From: Sphingobium nicotianae
GTDB lineage: Bacteria; Pseudomonadota; Alphaproteobacteria; Sphingomonadales; Sphingomonadaceae
Assembly (NCBI RefSeq): GCF_018603885.1
Contig: NZ_JAHGAW010000008.1
Location: 186,001-250,000, forward strand
DNA: 64,000 nucleotides
Direction: 5' to 3'
Shown here: in pieces, positions 34,939 to 45,097 of the stretch
Position numbering within the stretch: the first letter of the stretch is position 1
How the letters are laid out: each line of letters begins with the position of its first letter
Made by a program: the position numbers and the translations under genes
The notes under the pieces: model-generated
The model's input: the letters and a program-made list of their open reading frames with translations, nothing else
What the model was told of the DNA's origin: nothing
Database searches by the model: none

Positions 34939-34973
34939 GGGGGGCCGCTCCAGCCGGGCGGTCCCCCTTTTTT
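34939..34973 (+). terminator. Rho-independent terminator after TonB receptor
   Basis: ggggggccgc (34939-34948) pairs with gcggtccccc (34958-34967), with one G-U pair and a 9-nt loop, followed by six T (34968-34973). It begins 17 nt after the receptor stop. Confidence 0.8.
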
Positions 34974-35044
34974 GCCAACGACGTCGCCGCGTCGTGATAA
35001 AACGAGCGGAAAAGCCTGACAGATCAAGAAACGGAGAGATGGAG

Positions 35045-37180
<2,136 letters not shown>

Positions 37181-37190
37181 TCCCCCCTTG

Positions 37191-37226
37191 GGGAGGGGTG
37201 TCACTGCGCCCCTCCCGCATTTTTTT
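37191..37226 (+). terminator. Rho-independent terminator after PQQ dehydrogenase
   Basis: gggaggggtg (37191-37200) pairs with cgcccctccc (37207-37216), with one G-U pair, a 6-nt loop, then gca and seven T (37220-37226). It starts 10 nt after the stop codon. Confidence 0.8.
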
Positions 37227-37245
37227 GGGGGATCGAGGAAAATTA

Positions 37246-37400
37246 GCCCCTCCCCTTGAGGGGAGGGATTGGGGTGGGGCTGCGGCGTTTCAGATCGCTG
37301 CGCGACACCCACCCCGGATCCTGTAAACAGCGCCCTGCGCTGTTTAGGTCATGCCGGGGGCATGACCGACCTGATGCGCCCTCCCTTGAAAGGGAGGGGC
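37246..37400. repeat. Family-C repeat, long form (155 bp, inverted)
   Basis: The reverse complement of this segment matches 56379-56532 along nearly its whole length. Both contain the nested hairpins gtcatgccccc-ggcatgac and aaacagcgc-gcgctgttt and the block gggtgggtgtcgcgcagcgat. The outer ends are inverted (gcccctccc...gggaggggc). It lies between the PQQ dehydrogenase terminator and the phosphodiesterase gene. Confidence 0.88.
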
Positions 37401-37410
37401 TTAAGTAGCT

Positions 37411-38745
37411 CTATCGCACCGCCAGCGCCTTCAACTCCGCATTGGGCAGTTCCGCGCCCAGTAGCGACGCCACTGTCGGGGCGATCGCGCGCATGTCGAT
37501 GACGCCCAGATCCTTGCCCTTGGCGATCCCTTTGCCGAGCAGCATGAAGGTCGAGCGGATATTCGCCGATCCGGGAAAATAGCCGTGCATCCCCAGATAA
37601 TGCGGCGCCCCGGAGACCGGCCCGGCGGCGAAGAGGAACGGCCCCGTCATCGTGCCGGGCATCAGATCGACATAGAAGCTTGCCTCCGGATTGCCGCGCA
37701 TCGTGGCGATCTCGTCCTTGCCGATGATCTGCGCGATATGCGTGGCGGGATCGGCCTTGAGCTTCTCCAGCACCGCGCGGACTCGGGCGGCAAGCGCGGC
37801 ATCGTCCGGCCGGCGCAGCATGATCGCGGCCGATCCGCCGGAGATCCAGGGCGCGGCTTCCCAGTCCTTGATCTTCGTGCCGTCCATTGTGATCAGCCCG
37901 GCGTCGATGAACGCCCGGAAGAAATTCGTCTCGGACGTGATCGGCTCGAAGCCATGATCGCTGACCAGCGCGATCGCGGCATCGGGATGCGCCGCCAGCT
38001 CCGCGTCGATCAGCTTGCCGACGATCGCGTCGATCCGCTCTAGCACGGCATGGGCTTCCGGCGTGTCCGGCCCTTTGGCATGTTGCTCGTGATCGAGCGC
38101 GGTCAGATAGACGGTGGTGAAGTCCGGCTTGTGCGCCTTGATCAGCGCGATCGAGAAGCGCCCGCGCTTCTCGTCGGCATCGATGCTCTCGTCGATCCCG
38201 GCGGCATAGGGCTCGCCAAGTGACTTCTCCAGTTCGGCCACCAGCCCGGTCGAAGCGAGGGCGCCGATCAGCTTGGCGTCGTCGGCTGTGCCCGCGCGCC
38301 AGATCTGTGGCAGGTTCCAGCGGGCATGGGCGCCGACGCTGACCGGCCAGTGGACATTGCCGGTCGAGAGGCCCGCCTTGGCGGCCGCGTCCCACAGGGT
38401 CGGTACCTTGATGTCGCTCGCATACCAGTACCAGCCGTCATAATTGGCCTGGAACGGGTCGAAGGTCGTGTTGCTATAGATGCCATGCTTCGCCGGGCCG
38501 ACGCCGGTCAGTAGGGTGGTGTGGCTTGGATAAGTGAGGGTTGGCAGGACGCCGTTGACGCCCTGTGCATAGGCTCCATCCGTCAGGAAGCGCCGCAGGT
38601 TCGGCAGCTTGAGGCCGCGCTTGTCGGCCTCGATCACGTCGCCCGGCCGTAGCCCGTCGATGGAGATCATCAGCACCGGCTCGGCGCTCGCCGCGACCGG
38701 AGTCGCGGCGAGAACCAGGGCTGCCAGCAGGGACTGGCGGCCCAT
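37411..38745 (-). CDS. Secreted nucleotide pyrophosphatase/phosphodiesterase (alkaline phosphatase superfamily)
   Basis: This 444-residue enzyme has a signal peptide cut near A-S-A and the NPP metal motifs: Asp30 (S-I-D-G-L-R-P-G), the Thr71 nucleophile (P-T-L-T-Y-P-S-H-T-T), D-H-E-Q-H and S-D-H-G-F-E-P. Relatives hydrolyse phosphodiester or pyrophosphate bonds of nucleotides or lipid headgroups outside the cytoplasm. Its ATG overlaps the stop of the upstream TonB receptor by 1 nt, so it is coupled to that receptor and probably frees the ligand or phosphate the receptor imports. Confidence 0.9.
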   Translation of the reverse strand: MGRQSLLAALVLAATPVAASAEPVLMISIDGLRPGDVIEADKRGLKLPNLRRFLTDGAYAQGVNGVLPTLTYPSHTTLLTGVGPAKHGIYSNTTFDPFQANYDGWYWYASDIKVPTLWDAAAKAGLSTGNVHWPVSVGAHARWNLPQIWRAGTADDAKLIGALASTGLVAELEKSLGEPYAAGIDESIDADEKRGRFSIALIKAHKPDFTTVYLTALDHEQHAKGPDTPEAHAVLERIDAIVGKLIDAELAAHPDAAIALVSDHGFEPITSETNFFRAFIDAGLITMDGTKIKDWEAAPWISGGSAAIMLRRPDDAALAARVRAVLEKLKADPATHIAQIIGKDEIATMRGNPEASFYVDLMPGTMTGPFLFAAGPVSGAPHYLGMHGYFPGSANIRSTFMLLGKGIAKGKDLGVIDMRAIAPTVASLLGAELPNAELKALAVR

Positions 38746-40988
38746 CAGAAGCCGGCCTTCAGCGTCGCGAAGAACTGCTGCGGCGCGCCGATCAGCAGCG
38801 TCTGGGAATCGCCGCTGACGGAGAAGCCGTTGGAGCCGATCGTGCCGACATATTCCTTGTCGAAGATGTTGGTCGCGTTGAGCTGCAGCTCGATCTGCGG
38901 CGTGAAGCGATAGCCGACCGACGCATCGACCAGCACCCGGCTCGGCACCGAGGCATCGTTCATGTAGCTGAAGTAGCGCTTGGACATGTAGTTGACGCCG
39001 ACCCGGCCATAGATCGGGCCCTGATCATAGGCCAGCTCGCCGCGCGCCATGTGGCGCGGGCTGTCGACTACCGTCTTGCCCGAGATCGGCACGACCGTGC
39101 CGGTGCCAAGCTTCACGTCGTCCTGATAGGTCGAGTCCGTGTAGCTGTAGGAGGCGTAGAGGCTGAAGCCGGCGCCGAGCTTGAGGTCGCCCGCCGCCTC
39201 GAAGCCGAGCGACTGGACGCCGCCGACATTGGCCAGCACGTTGGGCGCGCCAACGATGCCCGCGCCGCCGGGAATGACCAGCAGGCGATTGTGGAAGTTG
39301 ACGAGATAGACGCCGACGACGCCGTGAAACCCGCCCTGATTGTAGCGCGCGCCCAGCTCATAGGTGTCCGAGCTTTCCGGCTTCAGCGTGTTCTTGATCG
39401 CGTCGAAGCCGGCCTGCGTCGTGCTGAACGGGCCGGCGGTTGTGGCCGCCTGATAGGCGCGCGTCACCTGCGTGAAGCCGGCGAACAGCTCGGCCTCCGG
39501 GGTGATCTCGGCGACGATGCCGGTATGCGGCTGGAACCAGTCGGTCACGCCGATCTTGCCCTGCGGAAAGCCGCCGCCGACGATCGCGGTGGCTTCGCTG
39601 GTGACCTTGTAGCCCTTCCAGCCCAGGTTCACCTTGATCATGCCGAGGTCGATCTTGTCCTGGACATGATACTGGAAGGTGTCGGTCGAGAAATCGAACG
39701 CCCACTGGGTCGCGAACGGGTTGGTCGGATAGGTGCGGAAGCTGAAGCCCGGCGCGGTCCGGCTGGCGAGCGCATAGAAGCGGCGGGCCTGGTTGAACTT
39801 GTTGTTCTCGTACCAGGCGCCGACGCTGATCTCGTTGATGCCGATCGTTGCGCCGACCGTGCCGAAGATGCCGCCGCGGTCGATCTTGTACTCGGTGGTG
39901 CGCACCGAGATCGGCACACCGTTCGGGCTCGGCACATACGGCGTGGCCCACAGGCCCATGCCTTTGTTGTGGTGATAATAGCCGCGCAGCGCGACCTTGA
40001 ACATGTCGCCGAGCGGCGACTTGAGGCCGATCGAGGCCAGCGTGTCCTTGCGCAGGCCGGCGGCGTCATAATAAGCGTCGTCGACCGTCGTGACGTTGCC
40101 GGGATAGACCTTGCCCGCCGCCGCGTTGGAGACCGGCGCACCGGTTTCGCCGCGATTATTGCCGATGTCGGCATAGAGGACCGCGCGGTTCCAGTCGGGC
40201 GCCGTATTGTCCCAGCCCCAACCCAGGCGCTGGATCATGCCGAGCGACATGTCCTGATAATCCTGCTCGCGCCGGTCGGAATAGCTCAGCCAGCCGTCGA
40301 GCGTCGCCGCGCCTGCGGGCACGACGATCTTGGCGTTGGCCATGTGCTGGTCCTGCGTGCCCGAGCCGCGATACTTGTTGGTCGCGCCATAGGCATAGGA
40401 GACAAAGCCGCGAATGCCGTCGGCCACGCCCATGTTGACCCGCGCGAAGCCGCGCCATGTCTCGTTGCTGCCATAGGTCAGGTTGCCCTGCGCCTTGAAG
40501 CTGTCGGCCGGGTCCATCGAGAAGGTCTCGACCGTGCCGCCGAGATTGTTGGTCGACTGGGTGCCGATCGAGCCGGCGCCCTGGGACACGCGCACCACAC
40601 CGATATTCTCCGGGCTGATCGCGCGGCTGATGTGCAGGCCGTTCATATTGCCGTAGCTCATGTCGCCGAGCGGAATGCCGTCAAAGGTGAAGCCGAGCTG
40701 GTTCTGGCTGAACGCGCGGATGGTGACGCGGGTCGACCATTCATAATTGCCGAACGGATCGGCCGACTGGAAGTTGACGCTGGGCAACTTCTCGATCGCC
40801 TTCAGGGGGCTGGTGCCCGGCGTCAGCGTGACGAGATCGGCGGCCGAGACTTCCTGGACCTGGCGGGTTTCGCCGCGGCCGAAGACGACGATGTCCGCGC
40901 CGCCTTCCGCATCGTCGGCGGGGGCTTGCGCCAGGGCCGGCGCGGCGAGGGAGAGGGCGGTGGTTGCAAGCAATATGGCGATGCGCAT
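38745..40988 (-). CDS. TonB-dependent outer-membrane receptor coupled to phosphodiesterase
   Basis: This 747-residue receptor has a signal peptide ending A-L-A-Q, a plug with V-T-I-R-A-F-S-Q-N-Q-L-G-F-T-F-D-G-I-P-L-G, and a C-terminal barrel strand F-F-A-T-L-K-A-G-F. The N-terminal segment A-D-I-V-V-F-G-R-G resembles a TonB box. It is read with the secreted phosphodiesterase gene (1-nt overlap), suggesting uptake of an organophosphate product. ATG 40988 is chosen for AAAGGGGA upstream and the signal peptide; longer in-frame sequence upstream is not coding-like. Confidence 0.92.
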   Translation of the reverse strand: MRIAILLATTALSLAAPALAQAPADDAEGGADIVVFGRGETRQVQEVSAADLVTLTPGTSPLKAIEKLPSVNFQSADPFGNYEWSTRVTIRAFSQNQLGFTFDGIPLGDMSYGNMNGLHISRAISPENIGVVRVSQGAGSIGTQSTNNLGGTVETFSMDPADSFKAQGNLTYGSNETWRGFARVNMGVADGIRGFVSYAYGATNKYRGSGTQDQHMANAKIVVPAGAATLDGWLSYSDRREQDYQDMSLGMIQRLGWGWDNTAPDWNRAVLYADIGNNRGETGAPVSNAAAGKVYPGNVTTVDDAYYDAAGLRKDTLASIGLKSPLGDMFKVALRGYYHHNKGMGLWATPYVPSPNGVPISVRTTEYKIDRGGIFGTVGATIGINEISVGAWYENNKFNQARRFYALASRTAPGFSFRTYPTNPFATQWAFDFSTDTFQYHVQDKIDLGMIKVNLGWKGYKVTSEATAIVGGGFPQGKIGVTDWFQPHTGIVAEITPEAELFAGFTQVTRAYQAATTAGPFSTTQAGFDAIKNTLKPESSDTYELGARYNQGGFHGVVGVYLVNFHNRLLVIPGGAGIVGAPNVLANVGGVQSLGFEAAGDLKLGAGFSLYASYSYTDSTYQDDVKLGTGTVVPISGKTVVDSPRHMARGELAYDQGPIYGRVGVNYMSKRYFSYMNDASVPSRVLVDASVGYRFTPQIELQLNATNIFDKEYVGTIGSNGFSVSGDSQTLLIGAPQQFFATLKAGF

Positions 40989-41066
40989 GGGAGTCCCCTT
41001 TGTTGTGCTGTGGGGATCCGCTAGGCGCGCACTGTTGCAGCGCGGCGTAAGTCCTGTTGCATTGCA

Positions 41067-41084
41067 GTGTCGACTTTTTGACAG
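41067..41084 (-). promoter_or_regulatory. Possible Pho box
   Basis: On the minus strand the site reads ctgtcaaaaagtcgacac, 79 nt before the receptor ATG. The first heptamer matches the PhoB consensus CTGTCAT at 6 of 7, the second only at 4 of 7, with the correct 4-nt spacer. It is listed because the downstream operon encodes a phosphodiesterase. Confidence 0.35.
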
Positions 41085-41202
41085 TTTTGCGATGGCGGAC
41101 CATTCGCCATCCGTCCGGCTCTTTTCGTCGCGGACGGCGCAAACATGTGCAGTTTTCGCAGTTGATGACCCCGCCTGCGCGTTAAGCACGCGAAGGGCTT
41201 CT

Positions 41203-41219
41203 GATCGATTTAATCGATC
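41203..41219 (+). promoter_or_regulatory. Perfect 17-nt palindrome, OxyR-like operator upstream of ahpC
   Basis: gatcgatttaatcgatc is a perfect palindrome about 78 nt before the ahpC ATG. It matches the OxyR-core pattern GATAGGTTNAACCTATC at 12 of 16 defined positions. OxyR commonly activates ahpC; no oxyR gene is in the window. It could also serve the divergent receptor operon. Confidence 0.45.
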
Positions 41220-41297
41220 TTTGGAGCGAGTTTAATCAATTTCACCTGTGGAGTCCGGCTTCCTATGTGCGTTGCGTCAACAACCGAAGGAGCCGAC

Positions 41298-41861
41298 ATG
41301 AGTCTCGTCAATACCCCTCTCAAGCCATTCGCCGCCACCGCATACAAGCAGGGCAAGTTCGTCGACGTCACCGATGCCGATGTGAAGGGCAAGTGGGCAG
41401 TCTTCTTCTTCTATCCCGCCGATTTCACCTTCGTGTGCCCGACGGAGCTGGAGGATCTGGCCGATATCTACCCCACACTGCAGGGCATGGGCGTCGAGGT
41501 CTATTCGGTCTCCACCGACACGCATTTCAGCCACAAGGCCTGGCATGACACCTCGCCGGCCATCGGCAAGATCGATTATTACATGTTGGGCGACCAGAAC
41601 CACAGCATCTCGAACAATTTCGAGATCCTGCGCGAAGGCGTCGGCCTTGCCGATCGCGGCACGTTCGTCGTCGATCCGGAAGGCACGATCCAGCTCGTCG
41701 AGATCACGCCGGAGGGCGTGGGCCGCAACGCCACCGAGCTCCTGCGCAAGATCAAAGCGCTGCAATATTGGGTGAGCCACCCTGGCGAGGTCTGCCCTGC
41801 CAAGTGGGAAGAAGGCGAGAAGACCCTCGCGCCTTCGCTCGACCTGGTCGGCAAGATCTGA
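41298..41861 (+). CDS. ahpC: Alkyl hydroperoxide reductase subunit C (peroxiredoxin)
   Basis: This 187-residue typical 2-Cys peroxiredoxin reduces hydrogen peroxide and organic hydroperoxides. The peroxidatic Cys47 is in F-T-F-V-C-P-T-E and the resolving Cys166 is in G-E-V-C-P-A-K-W. It is recycled by AhpF, encoded next on the same strand. ATG 41298 follows GAAGGAGCC. The 192-nt gap to ahpF holds a family-C repeat. Confidence 0.96.
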   Translation: MSLVNTPLKPFAATAYKQGKFVDVTDADVKGKWAVFFFYPADFTFVCPTELEDLADIYPTLQGMGVEVYSVSTDTHFSHKAWHDTSPAIGKIDYYMLGDQNHSISNNFEILREGVGLADRGTFVVDPEGTIQLVEITPEGVGRNATELLRKIKALQYWVSHPGEVCPAKWEEGEKTLAPSLDLVGKI

Positions 41862-41915
41862 TTTCCCAAGGGTCCGGGGCCGCTGGCGCGGTCCCGGAGT
41901 CCGGACGCCGTCCCA

Positions 41916-42029
41916 CCCCTCCTCTTCAAGAGGAGGGGCAGGTGGTGGCGATGCGCAGCATCGCTCCGCGCAGCGACAACTCGCAGCGTCGCAAGCACCA
42001 CCCCAACCCCTCCTCTGGAGAGGAGGGGC
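41916..42029. repeat. Family-C repeat, short form (114 bp) between ahpC and ahpF
   Basis: It begins cccctcctcttcaagaggag and ends with the hairpin cctctggagaggaggggc, with gcgcagcgacaactcgcagc and accaccccaacccctcc inside, like the 11003-11119 copy. The ahpF ribosome site AAGGAG lies just outside it. Confidence 0.82.
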
Positions 42030-42053
42030 TAAGTTTCATTAAGGAGCCCCCCA

Positions 42054-43637
42054 ATGTTGGACGCCGCGATCAAGACCCAGTTGCAGGCCTATCTGGCCAA
42101 CATCAAACAGCCGATCGAGCTGGTGCCGTCGCTTGACGACAGCGCCAAGGCGTCGGAGCTGCGCGCGCTGCTGGAAGAGATTGCCGGGCTGCACGAGATG
42201 GTGACGCTCGCCCCCGAAGCCGACGACGCCCGCAAGCCGAGCTTCCTCATCCGCCGCACGGGCACGGACATCGGCGTGCGCTTCGCCGGCATCCCGCTCG
42301 GCCATGAGTTCACCTCGCTGGTGCTGGCGCTGCTGCAGGTCGGCGGCCATCCGCCCAAGGTGAGCGACGAGGTCATCGCGCAGGTCCGGGCGCTGGAGGG
42401 CGACTTCGCTTTCGAGACCTATTTCTCGCTCTCCTGCCAGAATTGCCCGGACGTCGTGCAGGCGCTCAACCTGATGAGCATCCTCAATCCGCGCATCAGC
42501 AACGTCTCGATCGACGGCGCTTTGTTCAAGGACGAGGTCGACGGCCGCAAGATCATGGCGGTGCCGAGCGTCTATCTGAACGGCGAGCCGTTCGCCTCGG
42601 GCCGCATGGACATCGAGCAGATCCTCGCCAAGCTGGACACGGGCGCCGTCGCTCGCGCCGCCGAGAAGATCGCCGCCAAGGAGCCGTTCGACGTGCTGGT
42701 CGTCGGCGGCGGCCCTGCGGGCGCGGCCGCGGCCATCTATGCCGCGCGCAAGGGCATCCGCACCGGCGTCGTTGCCGAGCGGTTCGGCGGGCAGGTGCTC
42801 GACACGATGGGCATCGAGAATTTCATCTCGGTCCCGCACACCGAAGGGCCCAGGCTCGCCACCGCGCTGGAACAGCACGTCCGCGACTATGACGTCGACA
42901 TCATGAACGTGCAGCGCGCGAAGAAGCTGGTCCCCGCCCGCACCGTCGGCGGCTATGCCGAGGTCGAGCTGGAGAGCGGCGCGACGCTGCGGGCCAGGGC
43001 GGTCATCCTCGCCACCGGCGCCCGCTGGCGCACGATGAACGTGCCGGGCGAAGACGAGTATCGCAACAAGGGCGTGGCCTATTGCCCGCATTGCGACGGC
43101 CCGCTCTTCAAGGGCAAGCGCGTCGCGGTGATCGGAGGCGGCAACAGCGGCATCGAGGCGGCGATCGACCTGGCCGGCATCACTGCGCATGTCACCCTGA
43201 TCGAGTATGACGGCCAGCTGCGCGCCGACGCGGTGCTGCAGCGCAAGCTTTACAGCCTGCCCAATGTCACCGTGATCACCTCGGCGCTCACCACGCAGGT
43301 GCATGGTGACGGCGAGAAGGTGGTCGGCCTGACCTACAAGGACCGCAACACGGAGGAGACGCATCTCGTCGAGCTGGAAGGCATTTTCGTCCAGATCGGC
43401 CTTGTCCCCAACACAGAGTTCCTGGCCGACGCCGTCGCGCTCAGCAATCGCGGCGAGATCGAGGTCGATCATCGCGCCCACACCTCGCAGCCCGGCATCT
43501 TCGCGGCGGGCGACGCGACGACCGTGCCCTACAAGCAGATCATCATCGCGATGGGCCAGGGCTCGACGGCGGCGCTCTCCGCCTTCGACTATCTGATCCG
43601 CCTGCCCGCAGAGGAAGAACGCGCCGAGGCCGCCTGA
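42054..43637 (+). CDS. ahpF: Alkyl hydroperoxide reductase subunit F
   Basis: This 527-residue flavoprotein passes electrons from NADH to AhpC. The N-terminal tandem thioredoxin-fold region carries Cys128-Q-N-Cys131. The FAD motif is [13 protein letters not shown], the second dithiol is C-P-H-C in A-Y-C-P-H-C-D-G, and the NAD motif is [11 protein letters not shown]. Length matches AhpF, not plain thioredoxin reductase. Confidence 0.96.
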   Translation: MLDAAIKTQLQAYLANIKQPIELVPSLDDSAKASELRALLEEIAGLHEMVTLAPEADDARKPSFLIRRTGTDIGVRFAGIPLGHEFTSLVLALLQVGGHPPKVSDEVIAQVRALEGDFAFETYFSLSCQNCPDVVQALNLMSILNPRISNVSIDGALFKDEVDGRKIMAVPSVYLNGEPFASGRMDIEQILAKLDTGAVARAAEKIAAKEPFDVLVVGGGPAGAAAAIYAARKGIRTGVVAERFGGQVLDTMGIENFISVPHTEGPRLATALEQHVRDYDVDIMNVQRAKKLVPARTVGGYAEVELESGATLRARAVILATGARWRTMNVPGEDEYRNKGVAYCPHCDGPLFKGKRVAVIGGGNSGIEAAIDLAGITAHVTLIEYDGQLRADAVLQRKLYSLPNVTVITSALTTQVHGDGEKVVGLTYKDRNTEETHLVELEGIFVQIGLVPNTEFLADAVALSNRGEIEVDHRAHTSQPGIFAAGDATTVPYKQIIIAMGQGSTAALSAFDYLIRLPAEEERAEAA

Positions 43638-43651
43638 CCTCCTCCTTCGGA

Positions 43652-43690
43652 ACCCTCTCCCCCCGGCGGGAGAGGGCAGGGTGAGGGTCT
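43652..43690. repeat. Partial family-B repeat
   Basis: ccctctccccccggcgggag and the following agggcagggtgagggtctt match the left part of the family-B elements; the right half is missing. It lies 14 nt after the ahpF stop. Confidence 0.6.
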
Positions 43691-43861
43691 TTCTTCTTCT
43701 CGGCCGCTCCCAAAGAACGCCCTGCCGCGCGGAAAAAGCCCGCGAGGGGCTGGTGCAACCTCGCCTTCCAACGCATCCAGGGATGCGACGAACGGCATGG
43801 CCTCCTTGCCGTCTCGCGCGTTGATGGCTGGGCGACTGTCGTCGCCGACAGGAGAGCGATC

Positions 43862-44341
43862 ATGAAAAAACTTCCCCTCCTTGCCGCTCTGGCAAGTTTT
43901 GCAATCGCCGCGCCGCTTTATGCCGCCACCACCGCCGCCACCTACGTTGCCAAGGCGGGAGGGGGCGATCTTTACGAAACCCAGTCGAGCAAACTCGTCT
44001 TGACGACGACGAAGGACGCGAAGGTCCGCGCCTTTGCCGATCGCATGATAGCCGACCATGCGGTCAGCACCGCGAAGGTCAAAGCCGCAGCCGCGAAATC
44101 AAAGCTGACGGTCGCGGCCCCCAAGCTCGATGCGGCGCAAAACGCGATGATGGCTGAACTCAAGGCGGCGACGGGTCCGGCCCGCGACAAGCTGTACCTG
44201 CAACAGCAGCACAAGGCCCATGAGATGGCCCTCGCTCTGCACCAGGATTACGCCAATTCCGGCGACAAGCCCGCGCTGAAATCAGCTGCGGCGGAGATCG
44301 TGCCTGTCGTCAAGCAGCACATCGCGTCGATGCCCATGTGA
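43862..44341 (+). CDS. Exported DUF4142 protein
   Basis: This 159-residue protein has a signal peptide ending P-L-Y-A and a four-helix ferritin-like DUF4142 body: Y-V-A-K-A-G-G-G-D-L-Y-E-T-Q-S-S, V-R-A-F-A-D-R-M-I-A-D-H, and A-H-E-M-A-L-A-L-H-Q-D-Y. Predicted periplasmic; relatives are often linked to stress. Function unknown. CAGGAGAGC precedes the ATG. Confidence 0.85.
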   Translation: MKKLPLLAALASFAIAAPLYAATTAATYVAKAGGGDLYETQSSKLVLTTTKDAKVRAFADRMIADHAVSTAKVKAAAAKSKLTVAAPKLDAAQNAMMAELKAATGPARDKLYLQQQHKAHEMALALHQDYANSGDKPALKSAAAEIVPVVKQHIASMPM

Positions 44342-44350
44342 CCTGGCTCG

Positions 44351-44386
44351 GAGTCCCGCTGTGCACGGCCGATGGCTGCGGGACTC
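44351..44386. terminator. Bidirectional hairpin between convergent genes
   Basis: gagtcccgc (44351-44359) and gcgggactc (44378-44386) pair perfectly around an 18-nt loop, between the DUF4142 and DUF6265 stops. There is no long U-run, so it may mark 3' ends of both transcripts without being a strong intrinsic terminator. Confidence 0.55.
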
Positions 44387-44419
44387 TGGTCATCCGGGGG
44401 CGATCCTTCATCGCCCCGA

Positions 44420-44884
44420 TCAGTCGCGGCGATAGGTCCAGCGCGTCGGCTTCGATCCGTCGAGCAGCGCGATTTCGGCCACCAGCTTGCCGTCCGCCAG
44501 CCGGTAGGTGATGCGCTGCGGATAATCATGCGTTGCGTTGACGAAGCTCACTTCGCCGGCGCTCTGCCGGTCCAGCTTGAAGCGTACCGAAGTCGTGCCG
44601 CCCGGTTGGCCGATGAAGCCGAGCCCTTCGGCATCGCGCAAGATGCGCATATGTTCGAAGCTGCGGGTTCCCTCGCTGTCGTAGGTCTGGCTGCTGCCGA
44701 GCATCATCGATCCGCGCGGCATCGTCCAGCATTCCTCGACGCGCGTCGTCTGGCCGGGGTCGGTCAGCCAGCAGCCGGACATCCAGCGGGGGAGCCCTGC
44801 GGTGGCGTCGCCCTCGGCATGAACGGCGGCGCTACGCGCCATCATGAAGGCCGCCAGTCCGATCAATATCCAAAGGCGTGCCAT
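44420..44884 (-). CDS. Exported DUF6265-like protein
   Basis: This 154-residue protein has a signal peptide and the pattern W-M-S-G-C-W (about 34-39), V-E-E-C-W-T, F-E-H-M-R-I, T-H-D-Y-P-Q-R-I and a final basic strand, as in DUF6265/lipocalin-like proteins. Function unknown. ATG 44884 follows GGAGAGAGGTG; a GTG at 44890 is a less likely start. Confidence 0.78.
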   Translation of the reverse strand: MARLWILIGLAAFMMARSAAVHAEGDATAGLPRWMSGCWLTDPGQTTRVEECWTMPRGSMMLGSSQTYDSEGTRSFEHMRILRDAEGLGFIGQPGGTTSVRFKLDRQSAGEVSFVNATHDYPQRITYRLADGKLVAEIALLDGSKPTRWTYRRD

Positions 44885-45097
44885 GATCACCTCTCTCCAG
44901 CGACATGTCGGCTAGTATAGGCGTACAGCTACTCTCCCGACAATCGTCCGCATTTTTGCTGTCCTACACGCCGCGCGCGAAGGCATGCTCCGCTTGTGAT
45001 CGATTCCCTCAATCAATCGGCCCCCGACAAGAAAATTCATAGTGCGCCACAGCGTGTCCTTCGTGAACTTCGGAAGGAAATTACGCAGTTGCGCAAT

